Shown here: positions 31,143 to 42,830 of the stretch, in pieces | How the letters are laid out: each line of letters begins with the position of its first letter | Numbering within the stretch: position 1 is the stretch's first letter | NCBI GenBank assembly: GCA_964019165.1 | Contig: OZ025273.1 | Location: 16,970,714-17,034,713, forward strand | Length of the DNA: 64,000 nucleotides | Reading direction: 5' to 3' | Origin: Mastigias papua | Lineage: Eukaryota > Cnidaria > Scyphozoa > Rhizostomeae > Mastigiidae | Notes under the pieces: model-generated | Databases searched by the model: none | Seen by the model: only the letters and a program-made list of their open reading frames with translations | Told to the model about the DNA's origin: nothing | Position numbers and translations under genes: made by a program

Positions 31143-32003
31143 TAAATCTTCATTTACTATCCTCTATGGGGTTTACATCTGGGGACCTTGCTGGAATGTT
31201 AACAACCTCTGCCCCTATATTGTTTAGTGCTTCTTTTGCTTTCGCACTGTTTTGGCTTGGGTCATTATCTTGAAGAAAAGGCAATCTATCCTTTCCTTTT
31301 GCAGCAGCCCGATCAATAAGTACTTTATGCAAACTTGTTTCAATAACGTCCGAAAAGTATTTTCTGTTCATTGTTGTATACTCCACAACCAGTACTGCTC
31401 TGCCCCCAAAAGAAATGCCACTTCCACCCCTGAGACCTGTCCTCCCTTTTGCTGTTAGCTCCAGACCTTCACCAGGCGTTCTCCACACCCTGGCGACTGG
31501 TGGCAATGCATCCTCATAGGGATATCGTTTGTGGACAAATGACACTGCATCTAAATGCAGCAGAACATCATCTGTCCAGAAAGCTGGAGCCGTATTTTTT
31601 ACAGCCTTAACTGCATACACAACTCATTTCCTTTTGTAAGTGGCTGTCAGGATGCCTTTTCTCCTTGGCTGGACATACTTATACCCAGTCGGGACAATGT
31701 CCTAGCACTGACATGATGGAGTTCACACTTCATTGCAATAGCCCCTACTGTCAAGTTTGGATTTTGCTCTCTTATACATTTAAACTTTCTGAGAAAGCGA
31801 TCCTTCTCTCTTCTGTTGAGTATTGGGGGTCTACCACTCCATTTTTTAGGCAGTTTACACTCCATACCCAAGTTAGAGATGCGCTCGACGGTAGACTTAA
31901 AGATGTTACATAGAGTAGCAATCTGATGAAGTGACAACTTACCCTCTTGTCGCAATAAGGTAACGTAAGTGTTTTTGTAATCTGTTATCTTACCTTACTT
32001 CGC
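31143..32003 (-). pseudogene. Tc1-type transposase (DD34E), truncated
   Basis: The N-terminal paired-type HTH part (31955-31647) has LSLHQIATLCNIFKSTVERI and PKKWSGRPPILN. A stop lies just after the first codons near 31995 and a shift lies near 31640. The catalytic part (31620-31150) has FWTDDVLLHLDAVSFVHK, GKDRLPFLQDNDPSQNS and SPDVNPIE, with 34 residues between the second Asp and Glu. The C-terminus after PIE is missing and terminal repeats were not found. Tc1 elements insert at TA dinucleotides. Confidence 0.85.
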
Positions 32004-32309
32004 CATGACACCTCACTCATTAAGAACCCTTACAGTCACATTTTGCTGCCTAAGTAGTTGAGGTAAGTCAAATGCCTCACTACCATGAGATGAAAACAAA
32101 TTTGCTACTAGATGTTTCTAGTGGGCTCATTCTGAAAGAGGAGGACGGATGGAGAAGATAATGTCGAGAAAGCTAATAAATGTTAAAAATAGTGGGGATG
32201 TTGGGTGCTTTGTTTACTGTAGTTGTGAGTGCTTTTGGGGCAGCTTTTAGCTGGAACACTGTCTAAAACAGCTTTTAGTTCCATGCTGACTAACGTCAGT
32301 AGTATGGAA

Positions 32310-32961
32310 GGACATAGGAAGAATTTTTTCATGCAGAAAGTGAAAGACAAGGGTCACAGAAGACTACTAAGAAACAAGCATGCGTATTGGTTTAAGTCGG
32401 GTCGTACTGATATGTGGTGGTAGAACTTGTTACATGGTAGGGCACTAGATGAATGCTGGAGAAAACATTTTAGGCTTTCTAGGACAGTTTTTTATCATGT
32501 TGTAAATCGGCTCATGCGATATATTACACCAAATCCACCCCAAATGCTCATGCTTTGAGTGCCATTTGCACAAACTCTCCTGTCATCTTTGAGACTTGCA
32601 ATGTTATTTCACACATTCTGGGGCCAAAATACAGATTTCTGCCCAGGAATGAAGAGGATATGAGGACATATGTAGCAGAGTTTGATGCAAAATATGGAAT
32701 GATCCAGGCATTTGGATGTATTGATAGAACTCACATTCCCATCCTTCGGCTAGTTGAATGCTCACAGTACAACTACAGTTATACAGGAATTTTTCTCTTT
32801 GAATGTATAGACCATTTGTAATTACAGAGGACAATGTATAGACGTAGAATGAAGATGGCCAGGGAGTCTTCATGATGCCAAAGGTTTTGCAAACTCCTTT
32901 GTCAGTAAAGATTTGAGATTGTGGAACCTTCCAACCATATACCAGTGTGATAGTCCAGGCT
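32310..32961 (+). pseudogene. Harbinger transposase, 5' half (split by hAT-type insertion)
   Basis: Frames contain HAYWFKSGRTDMWW, CWRKHFRLSRTVFYHVVNRL, CNVISHILGPKYRFLPRNEE and MIQAFGCIDRTHIPILR. The last includes the first catalytic Asp, with R for the usual G. RWPGSLHDAKGFANSFV follows, with the second Asp, then LPTIYQCDSPG. It breaks exactly at AGGCT 32957-32961 and resumes at 35200. A block between the N-terminal and core regions is also deleted near 32540-32560. Confidence 0.75.
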
Positions 32962-35199
32962 CAGGGGCAGATCCAGCACATTGTCTGACATTCTCAGAGT
33001 TTCAAAATATAAAGCCACACCCAAAGACCACACCCTAACACTTACTATAGCTTTGACAATATGGCAAAAGCGTCAAGGACTACACATCTTTTTTAAAAGA
33101 ACCATATCTATAAGAAACAGGAGGCTGAAGTTAGCTAAGATTTAAGAACATTTAAGACACATAGGCAGGCTGAGCTTGGAAAGTACACTTGACAAAACAG
33201 TTGTGGTAAGAAATCATTTATTGGGTAGAAGTCCATCATGCAACTCCTGGTTATCTGGAGTGTCTGATGTTGGATCTAGTGGGAACTGGTTGGACTTGGT
33301 AATTTGGTAGACCCTCCAGCTGCACTAGGTTGTCATCAGTTTTTGTTGCACTTAAAAGCTTCAAGACTTTCAGGAAACATCCATGCTGAAAGCAGAAGTT
33401 TGTTTCTTATAAAAAAACGTGTATTCAATGGCACTTTACTTACAGAATCAAAACTAACCTCTACCTCAATAAAAACTAGTGCTGGGAAGTTTTGTTTTGA
33501 CAGGGCACTACTGCCCTACCATCTAAGCTGGAACCCCAAACCAAGGAATTACCCATGTTTCAGAATTCCAAGTGTGCTAATCATCCCAGAGAAGAATTTC
33601 TTTACATAGAGAAATAATTGACATAGCAACAGTGCCAACAATTGTGCGAAGCAACTGGGTCACTACTTCAATGGCATTCGAAACAAAGTGCCACAAACCA
33701 CTCTGTGATTCTGTTAGAACAAGTGTCTCTATATCAAAGATGAACTATTATGAGCCTCTGCTGCGACAAGACTTTTTAGAAATACGTAAGAAACATTTAA
33801 GGCTGGATTTGACAATATATTAAGAAACATCCAGGCTGAAGGGGTAAGTTTGCATCCTATACAAAAAAGCATAAATTTCTTATTGAATAATCAAGTAGAA
33901 AAGGAAAATTGTTGAACAAAGATATATTCCATACGAGCCACCAAAAGCAAGATATTTGTGACATTGTGCATGGGAGAGAAAGTGCAATGCAAAAAGCACT
34001 CTTTGATTTCCGTACCAACCCCTACAGCGTTTACAAACAAGTTGTATTGTGTAGGGGGAAGTGAGGATGACTCTTTGTTATATCTGTCCAGTGGGGACTT
34101 GATAGTATTTCTACCACACAACCTAGCCTAGCCTTAACCCTTCGCTCCGCAACCCTTTCTCCCTCAAGAACATATTTGTACAACTGTGTTTATACTCAAT
34201 GTCAACTGACATCAGCCAGACTCGTATTCAGCCAGCAATCAAGTAAACAATACTTGCATATACTAAATACAGACTGGCATTAACAACTACTAAACAGTCA
34301 AAAAGGACAAGGTAGCCAGGGTAAAGATATAGTACTGGGGGTGGGCAGTTTCTCCTTTATCCACATTTACCCAATGGACTGGGAATAGAGATTTTGCCTG
34401 CATGACTGTGACAAAGCATGAGTATCCACTATTACCTGCGATCAAACCATCCTGTGACAATGCTTACATAGAGAAGGCTGCTTCTAGAGCTATATTCCAT
34501 CATCATTTGTTCACCATCTCCATTCATCAATAGCTTTTATGGCTTCTTATGACAATTCCATTATTTCAGATTGATTGCTAATGAAAGATAGTGTTCCCCC
34601 GTACTGAGCCACTTCTTAGAGCAGACAACTCACATGGATAGGTACACGGTAAATTCCAAACAGTCATGTATACCCATCCCCTGAATCCTCTACATTCTCA
34701 ATGAACTTTCTCCTCAGGACTCGCAAGGAATTAGTTATAAAAGTGTCCAGGCCTACCTCATATAAAAAGAGTACCTTGAAAAAGCTGTTACTATGTATTT
34801 TTGACCTCGTCTAACCAGTCCAGACCTACCTTCTCAAGTGAACAAACATCAGCACTGTTTCGATGCGCACACAGTTAGAAAATTGCATAGCACGTTCTCA
34901 AGATGCGAAGGAACTTCTCAAATTGGCATGGAAACTACACGTAAACCTTCGCAACTGCCTAGATACCTTTCAGGATTATTGACACTTGTCAAGCGATTTT
35001 TGTACTTAAGCACTATTGCTAGGTTACCACTTCTCAGATGTATACCAAGTGTACAGCAAATATCAGTGGGCACGGGGTTGGCAACCCTGAGAAATGAGAC
35101 TTGATTTGAGTTGATGGGTTGGTAAAGGTCGAAAATCTGGACGCTAGACAAGTTGACATTCTCAACTGAGAACGTTGAGAATGTCTCGATCTGCCCCTG
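32962..35199. mobile_element. hAT-type non-autonomous element with 5-bp target duplication
   Basis: The ends CAGGGGCAGATCCAG and (complement) CAGGGGCAGATCGAG form an imperfect terminal inverted repeat of hAT appearance. AGGCT is duplicated at 32957-32961 and 35200-35204. Removing the 2238-bp insert and one AGGCT rejoins the Harbinger frame without shift. A palindrome GACATTCTCAAC...GTTGAGAATGTC lies at about 35154-35185 near the right end. No transposase domain was recognised inside. A diverged duplication of about 55 bp lies at 33368 and 33823. The 5-bp duplication suggests the hAT5 group rather than the classic 8-bp type. Confidence 0.75.
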
Positions 35200-35583
35200 A
35201 GGCTGTAACAAACTTCCTAACTATTTAATTGGGGACCCAGCTTACCCTCTTCTGCCATTCTGCCAGAAGAATATGATATATGTGCCATTGGAAGTCTTAA
35301 GGCCAAATGGTCACTTTTGACAAGGAAAAGTGATCTGAAAAGTCAATGAGTTCCAACAGTGGTGTATGCTTGTTTTGTTCTACAGAAGTTGTCAGAGCAA
35401 AATAGGTGTTATGTTGACAAGAAGCTGGTTGCACAACAAATATAGATTGCCAGAAAAGTGCTAGAAAGTGTCACAACATTTCTGATCCTGTATACTCATA
35501 CAATAACAGTGAAGGGGAAGCTATTCGCAGTTGAATAACTGAATACATCAAGGTAAGCTTGCCAGATACTCTAGCTAGCTGAT
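35200..35583 (+). pseudogene. Harbinger transposase, 3' half
   Basis: After the duplicated AGGCT the frame resumes as NKLPNYLIGDPAYPLLPFCQ, then GSLKAKWSLLTRKSDL and VPTVVYACFVLQKL. It ends in EYIKVSLPDTLAS and a stop at about 35583. This is the C-terminal part of the transposase begun at 32310. The final catalytic Glu region is damaged by a deletion and shifts around 35275-35290. Confidence 0.75.
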
Positions 35584-35589
35584 TTAGCA

Positions 35590-36230
35590 AAATGTAGTTA
35601 GCTAGCTCTATAGGCTGGTTTGCAATGTGTCTTGTTTAGTTCTGTTGTTTTTGACAACCTGTTTTAAAGTAGATGTTTTCAAAAAGACATTGGAGAAAGC
35701 AAGCTGTATGTAGAAAATCAACAATCAGTTTCAACTTCATATTTAACAGCCTTGAACATTTTCCATCACAAGCATCTATTCTTGAGATTAGAGATATAAT
35801 AAATCAGTGCTATTTTACTCACTATAAATGCAAAAGTCAATAGCACTACAAAAATAAGCTTTATGGTAAACTGCCCTTAATATCGAGTATGATAGTATCA
35901 CTATCAGGTGCCAAGATGTAATCAAGGGCTTGCATCACCAAATGTGGAGCTGTAATTAGTTGTAATTAGTAGTCCTGAATACAAAATAGTTGAATAGCAA
36001 AATAAAATAATGCTAGCTAAACTAAATTGCTATTTGTTATTTTGCAATGTTATTTCTTGCTATTAGTTTGTGAATGTTTGATGACTTAAAGACAAGTTGT
36101 TTGGCATACATTGACATTCTTCAACTTGCCTGTATTGGGGTTTATTACTAACATTTTGAAACTGTTGTGGGTTACAGGGACTGCTCTGGGATGCTGAGTT
36201 TTGTTAGACACGATTCTGGTTTATTGCCTG
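35590..36230. other. No gene seen
   Basis: AT-rich, with scattered TAGCTAG repeats near 35565-35610. Confidence 0.4.
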
Positions 36231-36239
36231 TTGCCCCAA

Positions 36240-37087
36240 AAAAGAATGCCTGTGTTCACATCTCCATGGAGCAGGACAATCCTTGTCCAAGCTGGGTCAT
36301 TGCACCATTCATGCCATCTATTGCTTCTTTATCTGACTCTTTTGACTCTCTGATTACAGTTGCTACTTCATTTTTCATTTCTTTGTCCTCCTTTGCTTCA
36401 TTAATTAGGATACAATCATGCCATGTGGCAGACAACTTTTGCTCCAAATGTCTACGCTTATTATGTACAAGCTTTGGTACATTGTTTGGAGCTTCAGCCC
36501 TTTTGAGACAGGGCTTTGTTGATACTGATTCATTGACACTGTGGCGGTCACTTGTCCTATGGAGTCAAAAAGCTTATCCTTAGCTATTGTGGATTTCGAG
36601 CTTGCTGGAGGATGCAAAAGAGCAGCAGCAAATGACCAAACTGGTGTGGTTGAATGGTTGATAGCACAAGATCATTGAATAAAAGTGATCATATTATCCA
36701 GGTTAGGTGTAGGATCTGATTCAAGCAATTTCAATTGAAGATGCTCTGGGAGACCTTTCATTACTTGATGGCACAATAGAGCATTGGAGGCATGAGCACT
36801 CAAAGAGTCATCAGTGTTGCGCAAAAGCTCTTTCATGTCTCATGGATATGTGGAAGGATCCTCATTCAGATGTAGGTAGTGATTTTCAACGTCAGAATAA
36901 TACCTTTTGCAATCAATCTATGTGAGGGCAAAGGGCACTTCTGAAATGTGTCTTACGATTGCCACATGTCTCTTTCTGGTCATCAGAAAGGGCAAAATAA
37001 CATGTGGCACCTTGTCCATGCAAGAATGCAGGAAGGATTATATGTGTCTCTTCATCATTCCATGAGTTGGCAATGGCGCAAACGTTA
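36240..37087 (-). pseudogene. LTR-retrotransposon gag remnant, 3' part
   Basis: The minus strand has CAIANSWNDEETHIILPAFL, then CYFALSDDQKET at 37080-36960. After a stop and shift, a piece with VMKGLPEHLQLKLLESDPTP follows near 36720-36780. This is the pattern of a retrotransposon capsid (W-D...ILPAxLxGxAxxYYxxL and F-GLPxxLQxxLL). The following stretch to 36240 (EQKLSATWHDCILINEAKED and helical sequence) may be the gag C-terminus or an unrelated accessory protein. The 5' part continues at 37796 beyond a Harbinger MITE. Confidence 0.5.
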
Positions 37088-37792
37088 AGGCCAGTTTCCA
37101 CTTAGTCGCTTTGGTCGCGCGAATGAGCGAATGCATCCCCAGTGACAGGTATGGGCGATTGCAGCGAATAAGAGCAGCGACTCCGTCGAATGATAAATTT
37201 TGGCGGTAATAATAACACAATGAACAAAAGATGGCGCTCACAAGAAGGCAATTGCTACTTATTTTATTATTACGAAGGCGCTATCGTACAACAAATGTTA
37301 AGCGAAAGAGATTTTGGATACGAAAGATATATTCTGAACAAATTACTTATCGGGTAATCATGAAATTCTGCACATCAAAATTATTTCCTGACGATTCATG
37401 TTTCAAATCAAACCATACATAGGAAATACTCAATAGGATGTAGCAATACTACGAGAAAACGTAAGTTACGGGTTGAAGGTAAAAATGAGTGAAGGAAGTA
37501 CCCTAAAGTGTCTATTGTTTGTGCAATTCATCTCACCCTATAAGCTCGGGGTTGTCCCAACATACTCAAATATCAAAACTAACTGCACGATATCAGGAAA
37601 CTCCCCACTTCACTGCCTTGCTATTGTTTGAAGTGCCAAGACACTGCGCGAATTCGCTCAGTAGTTCAACTGAGTTGAACTACTGAGCGAACGGGAGATC
37701 ATTCGCAGTGAAATTACTTCTTGTTCACTGCGCATGCTCAGAGGGCCATTCGCTCATTCGCGCGACCAAAGCGACTAAGTGGAAACTGGCCT
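37088..37792. mobile_element. Non-autonomous Harbinger retaining the transposase start
   Basis: Inverted termini GGCCAGTTTCCACTTAGTCG extend for more than 40 bp (through GCTTTGGTCGCGCGAATGAG) at both ends. They are flanked by a TTA/TAA-type target duplication (37085-37088 and 37792-37795; one-base ambiguity). Inside, 37231-37320 encodes LLLRRRYRTTNVKRKRFWIR, equivalent to the basic N-terminus (RRRFWIRDIYKK) of the complete transposase at 14852-16245. The rest of the gene is deleted, so this is an internal-deletion derivative. It interrupts the gag remnant. Confidence 0.8.
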
Positions 37793-37795
37793 TAA

Positions 37796-37900
37796 CAGTG
37801 GCATAGCCAGGAGCTGATATCACCTGATTCAAACCTTTCAGGATGGATAGATGCTGTCACTATTTATTACCTCAGTCACATAATGTTACATGTGGATTCG
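37796..37900 (-). pseudogene. LTR-retrotransposon gag remnant, 5' part
   Basis: The minus strand reads HPERFESGDISSWL just beyond the MITE. This fits the Pxx(F)xGD(F)xxWLxxF start of retrotransposon capsids and leads, across the MITE, to the piece at 36240-37087. A one- or two-base discrepancy at the joint remains. Confidence 0.4.
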
Positions 37901-38339
37901 AAGATGAGGATCAGAAAAGTGACACTTGTTGTGTACAGCTCTGTGTAACCACTAATGCATTAATCATAGCCATGTATACTTGAACACAGTAATTTGCATA
38001 TCAGCTAGACCTAAAATATGTATAAAACGGTATAGGAAAATCAGCACTGACTGCAATATATGCCTATATATTGGGCAATGTAACAAAGCTATGTCCAATC
38101 TTTCAGCAAGTGCTGACTCTACAATCCATTTTCATGCTTGTAGCCTTAATCCTCTAAGTCATGCAGATGGTTTCTCTGTCGAAAAATGCATCACCAAGGC
38201 ATATAGCCATGATAAGCTCTTGACCAGAATAAAGCCACATTGCCTTATTTCTTATGAACTCTTGGACATGCTGCACCAAGGCATACATATATTGAGCAAC
38301 ATGTGTTGTCTGATACGAAGATATATCTATTTCTAGTGT
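37901..38339. other. No gene seen
   Basis: Only short frames without domains. Confidence 0.35.
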
Positions 38340-38498
38340 TCTGTCTGATGGCAGATCCTTCTTGGCATCCAGCTTTGCCAGGTCTCTCTGTTGTCAGCCC
38401 TTCTTTTCATGTTGCCTTACCCATCCTCTTTTGATTCACTTAGCATTCTAATCCATTTTCGTCCTTCAGATCTTCTTCCATCTATTCTACCTTCTACT
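38340..38498 (-). pseudogene. Non-LTR reverse transcriptase C-terminus, beyond the hAT insertion
   Basis: The minus strand continues the LINE protein from 40443 with VEGRIDGRRSEGRKWI, then KRRADNRETWQSW. The R-x-GRR(x)GR pattern matches the tail of non-LTR reverse transcriptases. It is separated from its upstream part by the hAT element at 38499-40442. Confidence 0.6.
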
Positions 38499-38863
38499 CA
38501 GTGGCGGTTCTATGAGGGGGGGCCAGAGGGGGCCACGACCCCCCAGACATTTTTCTGGCCCCTTCATTGGCCCCCCCACTTTTCAAAGAAGATATTATGA
38601 GTTTGCTTGCTTTTCTACTTGTCTATAGAGGAAAGTCTCTTGTAAGCACCTCGGGTCCACTGGTTGATGGTCTGGCTTTCCTAAGAGGCTAAATATACTG
38701 CTAAGGGCTTCCAGCTATGGGAGGTAGTAAAACTCTCTATAATAATAATAGTAAATGAAATCTTTATACAGGATATACATTTCAGTGTTACGTACATTGC
38801 TTTTAATACGTATCCTGTCAAAGTAAATGATTACAAACTTATCAATAAAATTAAAATGGCTTC

Positions 38864-39466
38864 TTAAATGTTAATATGATTCTTTATATGTTCTTTAAAT
38901 ATAAAAGAGGCTATAGGTTTGACGACTTTGGATAGGTAGGTCATTGTATGTTTTAACACCCATCGACCGAAAGCTAGACTTGGAAACTTGTAATGTGACT
39001 TTTGGAACTCCAAGCGTAAACTCATTATTCTTGTACTCTGCTCATGTGCTCCGACAGTGAAAAAGTGTTGAAAGTTTTCACGAAGTTGTCTATCAAGATA
39101 CTTCCTAACCAATAGAACTGCATGCTTTTTCATTTCATTCTGTATTGGTGTTTGCTTTTTAGTGGTCAGTCTGGCAATTCTTCTGTCTAAAGATTATAGC
39201 TTTGAAAGTTGTGTGTTTGTTAGGCTTAAATTTGTTGTACAGGCATATAGAAGAACTGGCAACAAAATTCCTCTGTAGATTTTAGAAATATCTGACCTTA
39301 GGGAGAAGAGCAGCCTCAGTTTTCCAGACGTTTTCTTGTACACCCGGTGGAAATTGGTATTACATGAGAGTATTTGGTCCATTATTGTACCTAAGTACTT
39401 GTACTCTTGTGTGGGAGCTATCGTTTGATGACTATACTGCAATCTGATACAATCACCGTTTTGCAC
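38864..39466 (-). pseudogene. Second LINE reverse transcriptase fragment, inside the hAT
   Basis: The minus strand has EYKYLGTIMDQILSCNTNF, KLRLLFSLRSDISKIYRGIL and LPVLLYACTTNL at 39466-39194. Then STRIMSLRLEFQKSHYKF and AFGRWVLKHTMTYLSK at 39133-38864. This is the post-catalytic part of a non-LTR polymerase (KYLGxxxD, LP-LLYA, then the TR...SFxFxGAxxYN-type end). It differs from the surrounding LINE, so it is a later insertion or part of the hAT cargo. Confidence 0.6.
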
Positions 39467-39589
39467 TAATTAGCAAGCGAGGCGGGCTTAAATAGAAGTT
39501 GGTCATACATTGTTGTGTAAGATAGGCAAATGTATCAAAGGTCTGACTGAGTAACACATGCTTTTTAGCTATGGATAAGTACATACGTT

Positions 39590-39835
39590 TTAAAAGGAGA
39601 ATGGGTGACGCATGTGAGAATGAGCCACAGGTTAAAAAGGCTAAAGAGAATCTACAGACGTGAAGGAGACTTGTTAACACAGTTTTGAGAACTTCTATGT
39701 GCCACGACCGTTTGAGTCACCTAGCACTTCTATCGATTGAGTCAAATCGTGCCGAATCACTAGACCTAGAGCAGTTTGTTAATGAGTTTGACTCAAGACA
39801 TGACAATCGCCATATTAAATTACACTGAACGGATT
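39590..39835 (+). pseudogene. hAT transposase C-terminal end
   Basis: The plus strand encodes VLRTSMCHDRLSHLALLSIE, then SNRAESLDLEQFVNEF. The (M)xxxRLxxLALLSIE block is the conserved end of the hAT dimerisation domain. A Lys/Glu-rich stretch precedes it. The rest of the transposase is gone. Confidence 0.7.
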
Positions 39836-40442
39836 TGAACAGAACAACTAAGACAAATTAATGAAACCTTTGCTTACCTATTGCAAGTTCATTTCTGTCT
39901 TCAAAGATCAGGATCTTAAAACACTCAAGATCTTTTTCTCTGTATGCAGGTTTTGTTTGATTGAAATGATATAACTTCTTAACTGGTGCATTTAAGTTTT
40001 ATTGTGAACAAGCTGCAATTTGTGCTACTGTAAGCATTCCATAGACCACAAACTACTACTCCAGGATTACCTGTAACTGTCCTCCCAGTGATGACATCAC
40101 TGAGGAAATAGGAGTCATGTCCCCCCAGTTTTCTCTAGGATCGATTTTCGAATCGTCTAAATGTGATGAGAAAAGGTTGAGGATAGGGTGAGGGACCTCC
40201 ATCAAAATGCAAATCTTCTTTAATTAGTACCATTGCTATTTATCTCGCTGTCAAGAGTGCTTATATTTTCATTTATGCTCGCTGTTGTCTTACTAGTACG
40301 ATAGTCATTTCCTTGCATTGAACTGGGTGTGGCAATCAAAGGGCGTGGTGACTTTTAGGGTGAGGCTCCACGTGTCTCCCCAATCTGTGATGGTAGGCCC
40401 TCAACTGGCCCCCCCAGTACTTGTGGGCTAGAACCGCCCCTG

Positions 40443-41447
40443 CTTCTACTAGCTCCTTCGACAAGCCATTACCATGGACAATGTGTCCAATCAATCTCTT
40501 TTTACTGTTAGTTATTCTATCCAACACTGCTCTTTTTTCATCTACCATTATCAACACATTTTCATTTGTTTTCCATTCTTCCCAGCATACGTTTTTCATC
40601 CTTCACGAAATCCACATTTCAAATGCCTCTATCCTAATATCTTCCATTTTTAATGACCATGTCTCCAATCCATATAAAAGAACACTCCAAACAACAGTTT
40701 AAATAATCTTCTTCTTCACTTTACACCTAATACCCTTGGCGAGCAGTTCTTTCTACCTGTTGACAGCTTTTTTGCCATTGCTATTCTTTCTTTGATTTCT
40801 TTACTACAGCTACCATTATCTGTCATCAATGATCCCAAATAACAAAACTGTGCTACCTGCTTACTTCTTTCTTCATTTAAAACTATATTTACATTGCCAC
40901 CACCTTGCTTGGAAACTCTCTTACCTTTGGTCTTCCTTGCATTAATCTTTATAGCATATTCTTTTGATACATAATGTAATCTATTCATTATATCCTGAAG
41001 TCCCTGTTCTGTCTCAGCTATCATGCCCTGGTCCTCTGCAAATATTATATCTTCCAGCAAATTCCATCCCACTTTTGCACCCTCATCAACACTATGCAAT
41101 GCTTCTACCATCATCCTTTCTGCATAAAGTGAGAATAGTATGGGGATAAGCTGTAACCTTGTCTCACACTTCTGCTAATGCTACATGTATTTGTGTACTC
41201 ATCTGCAACCCCAACTACTGACTGCTGCTTGGTATAAAGCTCCAAAATCAGTCTCATATCTCACCAGTCAACTCCTAGCTGTTTCAAAGTATCCATCATC
41301 TTTACCCAAGTCGCTCTGTCAAGTGCCTTCTCGTAGTCAAGAAAACAAATAAACACCTCGTTTTCATGACCTAGAAACTTCTCACATTGCATAACCCCAA
41401 TAGCGTTTCTGGTTGGAAGTCCATTCTTGAATCCAAACTCTGTTTTA
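40443..41447 (-). pseudogene. Non-LTR reverse transcriptase, core and thumb
   Basis: On the minus strand, the piece nearest 41447 has EVFICFLDYEKALDRATWVK and then VRQGYSLSP. 41114-40716 has DIIFAEDQGMIAETEQGLQ and QVAQFCYLGSLMTDNGSCSK. 40599-40443 has SKKRLIGHIVHGNGLSKELV. These are polymerase motifs A, B and C and the thumb. Motif C reads FAED rather than FADD, so the catalytic pair is altered. The gene continues upstream beyond 42258 and downstream at 38498. Confidence 0.75.
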
Positions 41448-42254
41448 AGCCTGGTTCACATGGTGTTACTCTGCGGCTATCATGTCTATCTGCACCTAAA
41501 GGTTGATGTTAGACACGATAGACACCATGTGAACATACCGTGTTAGTGACAAAATGCCACTTTGGCACACTGTAATCCAGGCGTCTAAACGCGGCCAAAT
41601 AAGAAAAAGGTTTGATATTCAGACCAGGGGTGTTAATTGACTCCTAACTTTTCCTTTGTGTCTCTTGTGTTTTAAGGAATGTAAACTATTTTCACACTGG
41701 CAAACCAATATCACACATCTAGTTGAAAGTGGAAATGGATGAGGTGACTGCAAACCATCCAAGATTTGGTGAAAATGTTTCTGAAGCTGTTCGCAAATAT
41801 CCTGCACTTTACAATAAATCGGACCCTGGCTTTAACTATAGGCACAAGAAAAGTGATGCCTGGACAAGCGCCACAAAGGAACTGAACATTGAAGGATATC
41901 CTCATATAAAGCAACAAAGTGCATAAATCCCCACACTGCCTTTCCCCTTGGATATGTCTATTTACCCCTCTGCTGCCTCTGCACTTTCTCCCACTGGACC
42001 ACTCTTCTTCTCTACTATAAAATTACCAGCAGAAGGGGTGCAGTGGCATACCTTCGATGACCCCTTCCACATTGAGCTCTGCAAATGCCTTCTAAAGGCA
42101 CAGATTGATGCCGCCCAACTGTTCAAGCTGTTTACTTTACAAGACATTTTGTTATTGACATGGCATGTTCACACGGTGTCTATCGTGTCTAACATCAAAT
42201 TTTTAGGTGCATATAGACACAATAGCCACAGATTGACACCATGTGAACCAGACT
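41448..42254. mobile_element. Harbinger derivative carrying a MADF gene start
   Basis: Termini AGCCTGGTTCACATGG and AGTCTGGTTCACATGG are inverted and flanked by TTA at 41445-41447 and 42255-42257. The subterminal GACACGATAGACACC-type blocks are also inverted. Inside, 41723-41926 encodes a MADF start (AVRKYPALYNKSDPGFNYRH, KSDAWTSATKEL), and 42060-42140 encodes a helical C-terminal piece. No transposase remains. It is inserted in the LINE reverse transcriptase. Confidence 0.8.
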
Positions 42255-42257
42255 TTA

Positions 42258-42830
42258 CTGATAAAATCTAATGTTAGCTTCCAGTCTTTTTGTCAGTATT
42301 CTCAGCATAGTCTTTGATGGGTGTGTTATAAGGCTGTTGGTTCAATGGTCCTCACATGCCATTGCATTCATTTTCTTTGGCAAGGGTATCAAAACTGCCT
42401 TTGTGACATTGTCTGGCCGTATTCCTTCTTTATAAATTCTTTCATATAATTTCATTAAGGCTGTTGTTTCTTCCTTACCTAAACCCTTCCAAAATTCTGC
42501 TTATATTTCATCTATACCTACAGACTTTCTGTTCTTCAACTCTTTTATTGCTGCTCTGATCTCACTAACAGATCTGGTCTTTTACAGTCTTTGTCTACTT
42601 CATCTTCCCACTCTAAATCAAGACTATCTTTCCCTGGTTTTCTTTCGGCATCATAAAGTGTTTTAATATATTCTCTCCACCGAGATAAAAACATTTAAAC
42701 CAGCTATCAAAGTAGGTTTGTAGTCTGACAATTTCATCTTCATTCTGCACTGTACTACACATCACACTGTAGATCTCCCCAAACAATCTGTCCATAGTAT
42801 TTGTATGTTGCTAACCTTGCACTTGCCAGG
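42258..42830 (-). pseudogene. Non-LTR reverse transcriptase, N-terminal part
   Basis: The minus strand begins with MDRLFGEIYSVMCSTVQNED and a YFDSWFKCF segment. Frames for KPGKDSLDLEWEDE and the fingers region follow, with several stops. It joins the core at 41447 once the MADF-bearing element is removed. Confidence 0.55.

Larger units (their letters stand above)
38499..40442. mobile_element. hAT DNA transposon with 8-bp target duplication
   Basis: The termini CAGTGGCGGTTCTA (left) and CAGGGGCGGTTCTA (right, complemented) are flanked by CTTCTACT at 38491-38498 and 40443-40450, the 8-bp duplication typical of hAT. G-rich subterminal runs occur at both ends. It contains the end of a transposase on the plus strand and an unrelated LINE fragment on the minus strand. 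It sits inside a LINE reverse transcriptase gene. Confidence 0.85.

Noticed and set aside
34838..35211. Overlapping ORFs on both strands inside the hAT-type insert
   Set aside because: Neither shows a BED finger, hAT dimerisation block or other domain.
36167..36583. 138-residue plus-strand ORF
   Set aside because: The opposite strand carries the gag-like remnant and the plus frame has no domain; a shadow.
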